A stretch of DNA of 64,000 nucleotides from Coffea arabica (lineage: Eukaryota > Streptophyta > Magnoliopsida > Gentianales > Rubiaceae): assembly GCF_036785885.1 (NCBI RefSeq), contig NC_092312.1, positions 13,286,001 to 13,350,000 of the forward strand. The letters are read 5' to 3'. Under the pieces are notes generated by a model that made no database searches, was not told the origin of the DNA, and saw only the letters and a list, made by a program, of their open reading frames with translations. Below are positions 1-11,480 of this stretch, in pieces. Each line of letters starts with the position of its first letter. Position 1 is the first letter of the stretch. The position numbers were made by a program, and so were the translations under genes.

Positions 1-9
1 TTGGCGTTC

Positions 10-755
10 TAGGGGTGGGTGTGGGTCGGGTACCTATCCCGTCCACCATTTGATTGATCCGACCCGTACCTTACAGGTCAGCTATTTTGTGATTCTTACT
101 CACCCCGCATATTAGCAGGTATCCAATTATAAAGTATCCGCTGAAATAGAGTCGGGTCAACCGGTACCCGATCCGCCCCACTTATCATTTAATTTTTAAA
201 TAAAAATTATTTATACTAATTTAATTTTATATTTTACACATTCATCTAAGATTTAATAAAGATTTCTTTCTCAAAAAATGTTTCCCACAAAGAAACAAGC
301 ATATGAAAAGAATACAAGATAAAGGAAAAAAATTAAAAGAATTCAAAATCAATAAAAGTTTGAAATAAGTTGCACATTTTTTTAAATATATGTTCCACAT
401 TAATTAAACTCTTTTTTATAAAACATAAGATCATGACCTCTACAAATGAATCTTGTAAATAAATTATAGTCTCTCATATTTGTAATTCAATTTGTTCAAT
501 GAAATTACTTATTTAGTTCTAAATTATTATTTTATAGTATGTATATAAAATAAAAAATAAAAAATATATATATGCCTGGCGGGTCGGGTACTTGTGGATT
601 TTTAATTATGTGACCCTAACTCGCCCCGCATCTTAGCAGGTACCTGACCTTAGTTTGACCCGATCAAATAATACAAATCAAGTATCCTAATTTTCGGAAT
701 GGGTCGGATCGGATATGACGGGTTTTCGAGTTAGCGGATAATTTTGCCCACCTTT
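10..755. mobile_element. Non-autonomous TIR-like element, GGGTGGG type
   Basis: Two GC-rich flanks enclose an AT-rich core of about 380 bp. The left flank opens with AGGGGTGGGTGTGGGTCGGG and the right flank, read in reverse, opens with AAAGGTGGGCAAAATTATCC. Both flanks also carry the phrase CCCCGCAT(A/C)TTAGCAGGTA in direct orientation (about 103-122 and 625-644). Termini of this kind are common in plant non-autonomous DNA transposons. I see no clear target-site duplication, so the exact ends and the superfamily are uncertain. There is no coding capacity. Confidence 0.4.
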
Positions 756-1504
756 ATCCTTGACAATGATGCGATTGGAAAGCAAATAATTTGCAGATTT
801 TTTCTTATTAATCCCTAAACAAGATTTCTTTACTACTACTTTATCTTTCTAAATACTTTTGTATCTTACAAGCATCAAATTACAAAAATTGTTATGATAA
901 ATAATAAAAAAATTCAATTAATCACTTAGAAGTTTGTAAACTACCTTATTACTAATAAAACTATTGGAAATAAAATTACAACTTAATGTCATAAATGTTT
1001 CTTTTACTCCCCTACTCCCACTTTGATAATTTTGTTTTCCTTTTTCATTTGTTCCAAATTATAATCCACCTTTCAATTAAAGAATATAGTTAACTTTTAA
1101 CTTCTTTAAAATACCCTTATTTAATATACATTGTTATCAGTAAATATAGCCTAACTTATTGAATATAGTCAATTTTTCACCAATAATTGTTCCGATGGAT
1201 TAAGCGGTTTATGGATAAAACTGGTGCACCTTGGAAAGTGGGAGGAATTTAATAGCAGTTACCCGATGTATTGGATTGATAACAACTTAAAGGATGATCA
1301 CATGGGCTGATTTGAAGAATATAAGTGGCAAATCATGTTTCAACTGCTAACTTATTTAGCATTGATGGCAAAGAACCAATTTTGCTGTACTGGGGAGAGA
1401 ACAAAATTGGAGACAAAGATACAAGCAATTCATAGCCAACCAGAGCAATTACAGAAGGCAGGGGAAAGGCAGCAACGAGAGAACCAGAGGACATCAAATA
1501 CATT
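756..1504. other. AT-rich non-coding stretch leading into a LINE remnant
   Basis: No gene is supported here. The sequence is AT-rich with short homopolymers. A phrase near 905-995 (ATTCAATTAATCACTTAGAAG and what follows) recurs in slightly changed form near 2080-2135, on the far side of the LINE remnant. That suggests the two flanks belong to a repeated unit. The last 300 bases may be an eroded upstream part of the LINE. Confidence 0.4.
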
Positions 1505-2012
1505 GCCTGACAGAAGCCTCCAGAGGCACGGATAAAAATTAATGTGGATGGAACTTGTAGTGGAAATCTGGGAGCAGCGGATGCAAGCGGATTAATTAGA
1601 GACCAGTGGGGAATATGGAGAGGGGGATTCCTGGCAAATGTGGAAACCACGACCAACATTAGTGCAGAATTATGGGCTACACAGCGTGGGCTAAAATTAG
1701 CCTGGAATATGGGATTTAGAAAGGTCGTTTTGGAAACTGATTCTAAAGCTAGTTTAGAGCTTCTATCAAAGCTGCCCCCTGACAGTCCACATCACAACCA
1801 GATAAGGCAAATACTGAGCTTTGTGGAGCAACAGTGGAAATGCAGATTGCAACACCAGTGGAGAGAAGGGAACCAGTGTGTGCTGATTTCTTAGCAAGGG
1901 AGCACCTATACTCACACCCAGGAGGAAAGTTTCTTGCTGCACCACCAGTCGACATAGGAGCCTGCTAACTCGAGATGTGATGGGCGTTGCTATGCCTAGA
2001 CTTGTATCTGTG
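1505..2012 (+). pseudogene. LINE ORF2 C-terminal RNase H remnant (frameshifted)
   Basis: Reading across frames gives an RNase H-like domain of the type at the end of plant L1-class LINE ORF2 proteins (RVT_3 family). It starts KPPEARIKINVDGTC at about 1512, where the Asp in NVDG is the first catalytic acid. It continues with an AELWA helix (about 1664-1678) and ETDSK at about 1736-1750 (second Asp). After a frame change near 1880 it resumes as ADFLAREHL, then FLAAPPVDIG, and after another shift near 1962 ends LLTRDVMGVAMPRLVSV and a stop. At least two frameshifts make it a dead 3' fragment of an integrated LINE. RNase H would have degraded the RNA strand of the cDNA hybrid. Confidence 0.8.
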
Positions 2013-3055
2013 TAATATGGCCTTAAGCCTCCCAGTAGACCGCAAAAAAAACTACAAAACTATTATACTAAATAATAGAAAATTTCAATTAATCAATTAG
2101 AAGTTTGTAAACTATCTTATTGCTAATAAAACTTTGAATAAATCTTATACACACCGACAATGTATATACTATCACTGTTGAATCTATGACATATATGCAG
2201 AAGTTAAATTTTAAATTCAAATTCTGCATAGTTGTCATTCATCAAATACTGACAGGAAAAATTAATCCTAAAACTTTTGGGAATAAAGTCACAACTTAAT
2301 GTCATAAATGTTTCTTTTACATACTTTAACTTCTTCCCTACATATATATGTACGGAGAAATATAGCTTTGGTCTCCAATGTTTGGCCTATGTGTTAAATT
2401 GGTCCCAATATTTCCGATCAAAACAAATTTAGTTCCTAAAGTTTGTGATTTAGACAGATTTAGGGCAATTACTTGAAATGGAACAATGATTGATGGCCAA
2501 TATCAAATTGCCGTTAGTCAACATTTTGACTTCACACTTTTGGTCCCTAAAGTTTGTGATTTCAGGCTTTTTTATTACAGTTAATGGAAAATAATCATAA
2601 CTAATGGTCTCCAAAGTTTGTGAACTGAATTAAATATACAATAAATATGATCCTAAATTTCTATAAAATTTCATAAAACACTTTATATTGGTACAATATA
2701 ATTGTAGCCTAAATAGCATATTTTTATTAAATAAGCTATAATTGGATGATGTTATACCAATAATAAATAAAATATAAAGTAGTGGAAGAAAAAGAGAATT
2801 CTAGTTTTATAATTTAAGTTTATTAGAGTTATTACTACAAAAATTGTTACATGTCTTGTGCACATAGACTTCAAATTCTTGTAATTATAAAACCAAGTGA
2901 TAGTAAGTTTCAATGTGGAGTAATTTTAGGAATTCTTAAGAAAACTATCTTTTATATTTTGTTCTCTTTCCTATCAATTAAAAGCTAATGTCCTTAAAGC
3001 ATTTAATTTAATATCTATGTATCGTGGTAATCATTACTTGTTTTGCCCAAAAATA

Positions 3056-3087
<32 letters not shown>

Positions 3088-3666
3088 AGTTCTTTCTTCA
3101 ACGAAAATGATAGTGTAATTTACTATAATGATGATCTTTAGACTCAAGCGATTACCACTAAAACTATTTCCTTCAACTGGCATTGAATGATTGTTGCAAC
3201 AACCATTGCTTAACTACTAGTTATAACTTGTATAAAGCTCAAGCTGTTACATTCTTGATACATGATGCAATTGCTTATAGTATTGCCCGTGGAGTAAGCA
3301 ATAGCTAAGATACCAATAATCAAAGGAAGAATTTCATGAGCTGATTTAGGGAATTCACCAAATATACTTCTTGTTTAGGCTCTTTGTTTGAACCACCCAC
3401 CATGTTACTATGACAATCCTCCTACAAATTGAGCATGAAAGAAAATCATGTTTTCATCTCTACCAAAGCTCTATTAGTAAAATCTTATTTTAAAAAATAG
3501 AAAAAAGCTAGGAATCTATAAGGAATGTTAACGTACACATAACACATGAATCAATCCTTGCCAGCCTTTCACAGTCTCACTATAACTTTAATCCTAAGGT
3601 AATTAAATTTCATACTAGAAATTCAAGAACTGAAGATGATTTTTTTTTTTTTTTGTCCTTTTTGGA
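2013..3666. other. Intergenic repeat-rich stretch downstream of the PLA1 gene
   Basis: No coding region is supported. From about 2363 to 2640 the phrase GGTC(C/T)C(T/C)AAAGTTTGTGA and close variants recur four times in one orientation, which looks like a degraded dispersed repeat. A compound (TA)n(TG)n microsatellite lies at 3056-3087. A T-run at about 3640-3654 sits just past the stop codon of the leftward phospholipase gene and would be A-rich in its 3' UTR. Confidence 0.5.
3056..3087. repeat. (TA)n(TG)n compound microsatellite
   Basis: About ten TA units run directly into about six TG units. This is a simple-sequence repeat with no coding overlap. Confidence 0.95.
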
Positions 3667-5085
3667 TCAGAAATCATCATCTTCGTGATCCTCCAGCTTC
3701 CAAGATCCATCCGACTGTTGAACCATGCCTTTATTTTGAATACACCACCAAGAAACCGGTACACAATGTTCATCCTTTAATGCATCCATATGCTTGTTAA
3801 CAAGTGCAACATCACGATTCGCCACCAGCTTGAATCCTCCTTGAAGCCCTTGTGTTCCCGCAATTCCATGCATGTAGCACTCTAGACTATGCCAAGATGA
3901 CAAGTTTCCAGGACTTTTCAGGTACTTTGATTTCGTTGTGTCAATTCCCAACTGTTCACCAACATCGGCATAACCTAGCAATGGATAATTTGGAACAACA
4001 TCTAGAGAATTACGAATACGTAGTACTTTAAGATTTTGTTGCTGAGAGAACACCTTTTCGAAGCCCTGATCCCCAACTCGAGGGCTCGCGTATACGAAGG
4101 CTGTGACAGGACAAGCCTTGCCTGGATTTTGTACAGATTTGTTGAATCCGTTAGCAACTATGTCCACTGCGTTTAGTGTCGCCACCGCGGCACCCAAGCT
4201 GTGACCTGTTACAGTTATACTAATTTCCTCACCTTTGAATTCCTCCACCAACCTCCTGATCTCGTCCAGAACCTTAAACATATACACCACAGGAGCAAAA
4301 AATTAAACTTAGTACCCAAAATAAAAACTGGAAATGGTTACCAAAAACAGGCCTAATTAAGAAAAATACAATGATGGGGTAGTTTCAAATTTTACCTGGT
4401 CTCTAGCACTGATCTTGTTGAAAGGTGATCTTGAATCATCTGTAGTGTAGATGGAGTACCAACCTTGGTGCACCTTAGGATCATCATCATTTTCTGTGAA
4501 AATCTTAGGTGCTGAGACTAACACAAATTCAAGATCATTAACCCATTCCAAACTCCTAACTGTTCCTCTCCAAGCAATCACAATATCCCTTCTTCCTAAT
4601 GCAACCTTTCCTTCATCTGTCGCCACAGCGACGTAACCCATCCAATTCGATTCCTTGCTCCATGCCTCTCTTGAGAACGATTTTACGATAAAAGCATCAG
4701 GAAGTTGGATAGATGATGTCGCGTACAAGTATTTTGTCACACGATACTTGAAGGGATTGCCATTCTGAAGGCCAACCTTAGCGAAAAGATCTTTCTTTGC
4801 ATAGAGGCAACTTCCTGCATACCTTGATGCCTTCTCTGCATTGAAGGAATCGTAAGTTGCTTGAGCCATTTCTCCATAGTGAATGATGTATCGACGAAGA
4901 TCGTAATCCAGGGGATCCAATAGACCATCCCAGTCGTAATTGCCGCTGAGAACTTTCCATCTTTTGGCTATGCTATCCATCTTTTTATCTATGGTATTGG
5001 AATCTATATTTTGGTCAGTGCTATCTATTTTTTTGGGCCTTTTTCTGAAACAATTCTTAAAATTCCCCATAACTAATCTATTCAA
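3667..5085 (-). CDS. Class II phospholipase A1 (PLA1-IIgamma/DSEL-like lipase)
   Basis: Lipase class 3 protein of the plant cytosolic PLA1-II group, which removes the sn-1 acyl chain of phospho- or galactolipids. There are two coding exons, 5085-4396 and 4272-3667, joined by a 123-bp phase-0 intron (CAG|gtaaaa ... tttaag|GTT), giving 431 aa. The family usually runs about 400-420. The N-terminal half has the family phrases [19 protein letters not shown] and IVIAWRGT. The second exon has the nucleophile elbow GHSLGAA (Ser about 255), the Asp region DVVPNYP and the His region CYMHGIAG, so the triad looks intact. No transit or signal peptide is visible, as expected for class II. A second in-frame ATG five codons on (5070) gives 426 aa and could be the true start. 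An AT microsatellite lies about 40 bp upstream. Confidence 0.93.
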
Positions 5086-5124
5086 GTTTTTATTTTGTAC
5101 TTCTTGCTCTTCAGGATGAGCTCA

Positions 5125-5126
<2 letters not shown>

Positions 5127-5164
<38 letters not shown>
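5127..5164. repeat. (AT)n microsatellite at the 5' side of the PLA1 gene
   Basis: About 19 AT units followed by ACACAC, about 40 bp from the phospholipase start codon. It lies in the likely 5' UTR or core promoter. The repeat itself is certain; any regulatory effect is inference. Confidence 0.95.
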
Positions 5165-5168
<4 letters not shown>

Positions 5169-5384
5169 GCGAGGTTGCTTCCGACATTCCCCAACCCCAC
5201 GTATACGCCATGTATATATATACATATTTATAAACTAAAAAAACTAGCAACTGTTGATCAATCTCATTCCTCTAACTTTGTATAATCAACAAGTTGGATT
5301 TGTTGATAAACTTGAAGAATTATAGTCAAATCAACTATAATGTTATTGAATTCGTAAAATCAATTCTGGAGCAAATTCTGCTAA

Positions 5385-6750
5385 ATACTTGTTTGTTTAA
5401 CCTTTGAATCGGGGAACTTGATTATGACCTTAAAGTTTAGCCCAAATTTATACAAGAGTGTTGCTTTTTTTAACTTAATATTGTACAAGACGTGTAATAA
5501 ATTGAGTTTAAAAAAAAACATGAGACATTTTTCTAAACTAAAGCCGCCAACTGAATTTGCATTTAAGAGTAAGAAAAAATGAATGCACGAAATGGCCAAG
5601 TTTGACACGTGGACAGTTAAGTATTTTATCCCCTTGCCTATCTCATTTAATCATGACATGTAATTACCTTAATTCCTCAAATTCTCTTTAGAGTAAATTA
5701 CAAATAAGCCTCCTATAGTTTTATCTATTATCACATGATCCCCTACCGTTTCAAAATATCTGCTTCATCCTTTTATGGTTTCATGTAAGATGAAAACTTG
5801 ACGGAAAATAATCTATATAATGTCATTAGTTGAAATACCAGTAGTACCCTTAATTAAATGTTAAATCAAATGATAATTTAATCACCTTATATAAAATCAC
5901 AAGAGAATTATATGGATAAATGCAAAAATTGCAGGATTTAATGTGGATATTTATGTAAATATAAGGGTGTTAAATAGATATTATGATTTAATTACACGCA
6001 ATTCTATAGTGCGTCTCGTCTAATCTCCGTAACTGATTATATATTCCATCCATTTTTTACTTTATATAAAACCAAATGGGGGTTGTATGACTATTTTGAA
6101 ATCTTAAGGAGATCATCTATCATTATGTAAAGTCATGTGAGGGGTTATATGTACTTTAACCTACTTTTTAATTTAATGCCCCTTTAGGGGAAACTTATGT
6201 TTTTACTATAAAAGAATTTTATCCTTTGCACATTCTACACGTAACCTTGGAGCATCATTCATGTTACAGATTGTCATATAATAAGTTTTTTTTTTTAATT
6301 ATGCTACGTAATAAGTTGAAAAACCTCAAACCTCTGTTCTTAGTAATTGGACAATTACATGTGTAACGATTCATAATCTTGTATCCCTCAATAACTTCTT
6401 TAATCTACCAAACGCTTGTTTTTTAACCCATGACTAGAGAAACTTCATCTTGAAGTTTATCCCAAATATGCACAATAATATTGCTTTATTACTTATTATA
6501 GTTTGAATGACTAAGATATATAGCTTGATATATAACTAATAAGAGATGCTTCTCATGACTAAAGCCGCCCACTCAATTTGCATCTATTTTCATTTATGTT
6601 GAGAGAGATATAATGAGAGCACGGAATTGTCAAATTTGACATGCAGAGACTTGTCAGGTATTTTAGCCCATGGCCAATCTGTTTAACACTTTAATTATGA
6701 CATCTCACAAACTTAACTCCTCAAATACTTTTCCAATTAAGACTTTTCTT
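5385..6750. repeat. Diverged direct duplication, about 5385-5690 and 6410-6750
   Basis: Two stretches about 1 kb apart share the same order of phrases. These include AGTTTA(G/T)CCCAAAT followed by TATTGC-type words, CTAAAGCCGCC(A/C)ACT(G/C)AATTTGCAT (about 5538 and 6560), AATTTGACA(C/T)G, GGTATTTTA or its variant, and ATTCCTCAAAT or its variant. The likeness runs for roughly 300 bp with many substitutions and small gaps. No reading frame is kept, so this is a duplicated non-coding segment upstream of the phospholipase gene. Confidence 0.75.
5691..6161. mobile_element. MITE with long inverted repeats, inserted in the first duplicate
   Basis: The left end GAGTAAATTACAAATAAGCC and the reverse complement of the right end GGTTAAAGTACATATAACC align. 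The match continues inward for about 65 bp (ATGATC(C)CCT, GTTTCAAAATA). The element is 471 bp, AT-rich and non-coding, and a TA dinucleotide lies just outside each end. The partner duplicate at 6.4-6.75 kb lacks this insert and so acts as an empty site. Confidence 0.72.
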
Positions 6751-7890
6751 CACTGGGAAACCCATGTTATTACTAGCAAATGATAAGTATAACTTGAATA
6801 TATGGATATGCTAATATGTTCAAATAACACTTTTACTTTGGAGAATCCTTCAAGTTTCAAATTTTATTTGATAAGTTAAAAAGATTTCTTGGATTTATTC
6901 TTGACTAGGACATCCTTATGAGTAAAGAAATGATTCATTCTCATGTTCCCCTCAATCACTTCACCATTCTTAGCCACTTCAACCACACATTTTTATTAAT
7001 TTTTACCATGCAATTTGACGATCATAGTCGTGTACAAAATGCATTGGAACAATTGCTTTCTTATACCACGTCACCAATTTGTCCATGCAAGTAACCATAC
7101 AATTCCTACGTCATTATTTCATTTTGGCAAGTTTCCAAGATTTGAATGGTGTGGCTTTGGCCGACCATGTCCGTTCACATATTCTTGGAGTCTAAGGTCA
7201 ACTTCTGTTGATTCAAACTCGCAAGTAATCCCAATTATCAACACTATCTATACCATAGAAGTACTGTAGTAAGTACTATCAATAAAATTTGTCAAATTTC
7301 TTTCATGAAATTGCCACAAATAATTGGCCTGGACAAAATTTGAGAAAGAAATATCGGCCTAATAGAATTAAAACTCAATTTGACATCTTGAGAATAGAAT
7401 ATTTCATGCACAAATTCCAACTTAATTGCCAAGGTTGTAGTTTATCTCTTAATTTTCAGGTGAAGGTTTTTCTGGGATACAATGGCCATAAAGGGAAGAA
7501 ATAGAGCAAATGTCAGTGCCCGCATTTCCCTCCACTCTTGATGTTGATATCGGATTTTTTTTCTTTATTGGGGTTATAGATATTAGGTTTCAAAATCGTT
7601 CAAAAATAATCCATCTAAGGCTTTTCTTGAGGACTTATCAAACGAGAGCTCAAGTTAGAAAGTCTTTGCTTTGAAGTCGACCCAACTGCAAGGTGACGAT
7701 GCTTGCAAGTTTCACAGGAACACGTCTGTCGAAATTGTAGGAATGATAATTCGAATGTCCATTTCTTGGTAACTCCACTTAATTCCGTTAATAGATCCAC
7801 AAACTTTAGTTATACTAAGATGCAGCATGATAAAAGAAAGTATGTTCCCTTAAGCTAAGTGCAATGTCTTTGAATTGCCCTAGCTAAATA
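6751..7890. other. Non-coding stretch between repeats
   Basis: No gene is recognised. The short open frames at 7015-7269 and 7289-7504 are AT-rich, start without context and resemble nothing I know. A segment at about 7600-7810 is somewhat richer in GC and has a coding-like texture on the minus strand, but every frame is interrupted. It could be a worn gene fragment. Confidence 0.4.
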
Positions 7891-8167
7891 CTCCCTTCAT
7901 CTCATTCAAATTATCATACTTTTCATTTTGAGATGTACTAAAATATAATGGATAAATCTTATATACACTGACAGTGTTATCTATCAAAATCAAAATTACT
8001 TTTGATCTCTTTTTTCATCGTTATCCCTAACTTTATCTATATTTCAAATTTGAAATTTGAAGTTTCAAAGATAAATTTAGAAACAAATCCACTAACATCA
8101 TCATCAACCCACTATTCTTAAAAAGTTGAAATCCAAAAATGCAACAAACAATTTGGGACGGAGGGAG
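7891..8167. mobile_element. Stowaway-type (Tc1/mariner) MITE
   Basis: The left terminus CTCCCTTCATCTCATTCAAA and the reverse complement of the right terminus CTCCCTCCGTCCCAAATTG are the classic Stowaway CTCCCTCCGT end. TA dinucleotides at 7889-7890 and 8168-8169 fit the TA target duplication of the Tc1/mariner superfamily. The element is 277 bp with no coding capacity. Confidence 0.9.
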
Positions 8168-8970
8168 TAACTTGATTAATTGTATTGTCTTTGTACTATT
8201 TGTTGTTGTAAATGTATTAATGATATTGGATCTTGTAACACAAATGGTACTATTTTTTCTAGTCTGTCCTAATTACTTTATCACGCACACTTTCTATTTT
8301 GGCACATCACATACTGTAGAACTCAAAAATTACACGCATAAGTATAGGAGGTCACAAATTTCATAAGAATCATGTATGGAGAGGCAATTAAATAAATCAA
8401 CAATATAATATCCATTATATATCAAACTTTCACACTTCTCAATTAAAAATAATAATAAAGCTCTCTATTTATAAACTAGATGACATGATAAACAAGTTTT
8501 AACAGCCACAATAAATTACTTAATAAATTACCAATTCCTAAATAATAAACTACTATATTTGACTTCAATAAACTACTAAAAACTTAATTTGAGTAAAATA
8601 CTAGTATTAAATAATAACGTAGAGATTTCTATTTTTAGACTTGATTTAACATGCCAACGCATACCTCATGTTACCATTCCAATAGAGTTAATGATATAAT
8701 CTACATATAGTAAATTTGGTACTTTTCAGAAACTTTAACCAATAAAATTTGTCTTTCTATTTTATCTGCTAGGCTAATTCAAGTACGGCAAAGTTCATTT
8801 GGTTAAAAGTCCACTAATAGTTTTCCAATTTAAATTCCAGAGTTCCGGGATGAATTGATCTCCAAACAAGTACTTCGCACGCTTGAAGAAGTGGTCTTTG
8901 ACAAGTCGGACAATGAACTTGGTCCCTTCAAGAGTGAAAAGTAGAACCCCCCGGGCCCCCAAAAAATATG
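8168..8970. other. AT-rich non-coding stretch
   Basis: Nothing supportable as a gene. Open frames here are short and lie in poly-A/T-rich sequence. A short GC-rich patch at about 8945-8962 (CCCCCCGGGCCCCC) sits at the edge of the next element. Confidence 0.5.
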
Positions 8971-9191
8971 GTCTCGTTTGGCAGACAAGTTTTTTACCAA
9001 ATTTATCTGTTACAAGTTTTTTTAAAAATTTTAGCCACAGTAAATTCAAAAAACTTCTCAAAATTTTTAAATTATACACTTCAAAATATTTAAAAAAAAC
9101 ACACTTCAAAAATTTTTTTAAAAACTTCTATAGTAAGCTACCGTAAAATTTTAGATAAACACAAAAAAAACTCATTTACCAAATGGGATCA
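8971..9191. mobile_element. Short TIR element (GGTCTCGTTTGG family)
   Basis: The left end GGTCTCGTTTGGCAGACAAG and the reverse complement of the right end GATCCCATTTGGTAAATGAG match, and both run on into T-rich tracts. The interior is a long series of A/T homopolymers with CAGTAAA-type words, as in the related elements at 14.4, 18.3, 23.8 and 24.6 kb. I found no certain target-site duplication. hAT-like origin is likely but not shown. Confidence 0.65.
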
Positions 9192-9923
9192 TAGTTTCTT
9201 TCACAGTTTATTGATATATTCGTAATTACCTCCTCTTCTTTTTTTTTTTTAGGTGAGGTGATTACACACGTTAGTATTTGAATCTTTCGTTGGAACTGTG
9301 TGCTGCACTTCAATCTGCCCTGTTAAATGCACCTCATAGGGTTGTAAAAATATGATAGGACATTAATAATACCTGCCTATGTATATGAATTGTAATACTA
9401 TTTACACCACCAACTGTGCTTTTGATGGAGCAAGTAGGACTGGGTATTGTTGAGGCACTAAATTTCCATCATACCAAACAGACAAAGTCTATTGGAGAAA
9501 TGGACACCCTGCCCTAGCTGCACCTAAAGAAGTATACATGTTTGCACATCGCTCAACAAAGTAGCCCCCCATGCATTCATGGTTCACCAAACAGGACCCA
9601 AGACAATCTGGGCTACAGATGACAACGAATCGAATGTTTGGCAATCTAGGACTGCCTAGAGGCCCATCTGTAAATCATTTGTCCAGAGAGTTTGGACCCA
9701 GATCATCTTCTATCCCTTTTTGGGGAAAGCACCCAGCACTGGCAGCCAGGTGTTGGAGTAAATCAGTAATGTTCCAGTTATGAGTTCCTATCGCACAGTT
9801 TTCAAACTCTTTCCAGGTGATAGCTTGAATACAGGACATGACATGACATGAGATTTTATTACATATATTCTAATGATTAATGTGCATGATCAATAATTTT
9901 GGAACAACTACAATGCATCAAAT
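9192..9923. other. Non-coding stretch before the SINE
   Basis: No gene is recognised. The 210-bp open frame at 9571-9783 has moderate GC but no family resemblance and no start context, so it is treated as chance. Confidence 0.4.
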
Positions 9924-10192
9924 AACCACTGGGCCTTTGGCCGGTGGCCACCACCTACTTGGTGAGGGTGGGAGGCAAGGATTCGAACCTTATCTCTCGA
10001 AATCTTGCCTTCCACCAAAAATATCACATTTCTGTGAATTGTTTTCAAAAAATTCAAGTGAGTGTGCTGTGCATCCGTCTGAGCCGGTGATAGTTCAGTC
10101 CCCTTCAATTTATTCTTGGTCCTCTTTAAACCCGCCCCCTTTCCCTTAGCGTAGGATAGATTAGATTTATCGTCTCCGGTATCAAAAAAAAA
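9924..10192 (+). mobile_element. tRNA-derived SINE with perfect 15-bp target duplication
   Basis: The 269-bp insert is flanked by identical copies of TACAATGCATCAAAT at 9909-9923 and 10193-10207. It opens with a pol III box A-like stretch (TTGGCCGGTGGCCACCA, about 9937). It then has a box B-like GGATTCGAACCT (about 9977-9990) and ends in an A-run just before the right duplication. This is the standard anatomy of a plant tRNA-derived SINE mobilised by LINE machinery. The head is on the + strand. The intact duplication implies a fairly recent insertion. Confidence 0.92.
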
Positions 10193-10207
10193 TACAATGC
10201 ATCAAAT

Positions 10208-11225
10208 GCTTCATAGTCTCGCCAAAAGGAATGTAAAAGGAATAACATGAATGTATCTCACATATGTCATGTCCGGAGCCGCATTCTGTTGAGGGCGCCT
10301 CAACTTTAGTCGTTATTAACAATACAAGTAAAAATTCTTCCCTTCTCTTACAACTGTGCCCCTTCAACTTTTTCAGATTTTCACTTTTCGATCACATTAC
10401 CTCCTCTTAAACGTTAAAATATGCTTAAATTGCCCCTTGCTAAGATTATTCGAAGTACCAAAGCATGTTACCTAATTGAAGGAAAAATGTGAAACAATTA
10501 TGGAGGCAACTGCATAACATTAGTTTAAAGATCAATAACATATTTTTCTTCGTAACGAAGTGCATTACAACTTCTCACATCCTTTTTGTTCTCAACTACC
10601 AGATTCAAAATTTGATCTTTAAACCTAACAACGAGGAGAGCTCCACTGGGCTAACAACGTTAGTGATTTTGGATGTATTACAACTATGATTTTTGTACGC
10701 ATCAAATTTTACACGTATAACTTTAATTACTATTGCGTGCGTCTACTCATCACGGGAACTTGCCTGCACTTAGCCTTGTCTTTATATTGATGAGAATACA
10801 TATTTTAGAGCACGGATGGATGACCCTGCAATTCTCGCTAACCAATGCAACAGACACAAACATCAAGAAGACAAATATTGTAGATATAATTAACAGTTAA
10901 CGTTCAAAATTGCACGAAAGGTTTTTGAATATTGCTTTCTTAATGTATAAATTTGTTGTTTTGGTACCTACACACGTGAAGTTAGAGCTGACGTTTTCTT
11001 TACACAAATTGTAGCTAACAATTGCAAAACTCTACATCCGCAGACCATGCACATTTAATGGTCGATGGGTAATTGCAGACTCTTAAGGGGGAGATGGGTC
11101 GGGGTTGGAACAGGTACTTTCTGACTCTTAGTCCGGATTTCATTTCTTTTCTCCGCTTTTTTTTTTTTCCTTCCAATTCAATCAACATATGCTCATTAAA
11201 AAAAAAATTTTCTTGAACTTGTGGA
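10208..11225. other. Non-coding stretch
   Basis: No gene, RNA gene or clear transposon end is recognised. The short open frames on both strands show no domain resemblance. Confidence 0.4.
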
Positions 11226-11480
11226 AATTAATGCATTGCCACCAGCAATCCACCGGGACTCGTGAATCCGGCCAACGCGGCCCCGGTCGTGAGGCAGAAT
11301 AGCTTTCTTGATGTTGATTTATCGTCTCCTGAGCCTGGCAAACTGAATATGATCACTACTGTTATCGCCTACTTCATTTTATCATTTATAGTCCCCACAA
11401 AGGAAGATGATCGGTCATCACCCCCCGAGAATCCATGCAATATCTTCACGAGAATTGGATCACCTTCAATTTGGCCATAG
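11226..11480 (+). pseudogene. Possible gene fragment of unknown family
   Basis: This patch is clearly richer in GC than its surroundings. One + frame stays open from after a stop at about 11229 to 11480 (about 83 codons). It begins ATSNPPGLVNPANAAPVVRQ, continues NSFLDVDLSSPEPGKLN, then has a hydrophobic stretch (ITTVIAYFILSFIV) that could span a membrane. There is no good ATG at its start and no flanking exon that I can join. I do not recognise the family. It may be a captured or orphaned exon. Confidence 0.3.
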
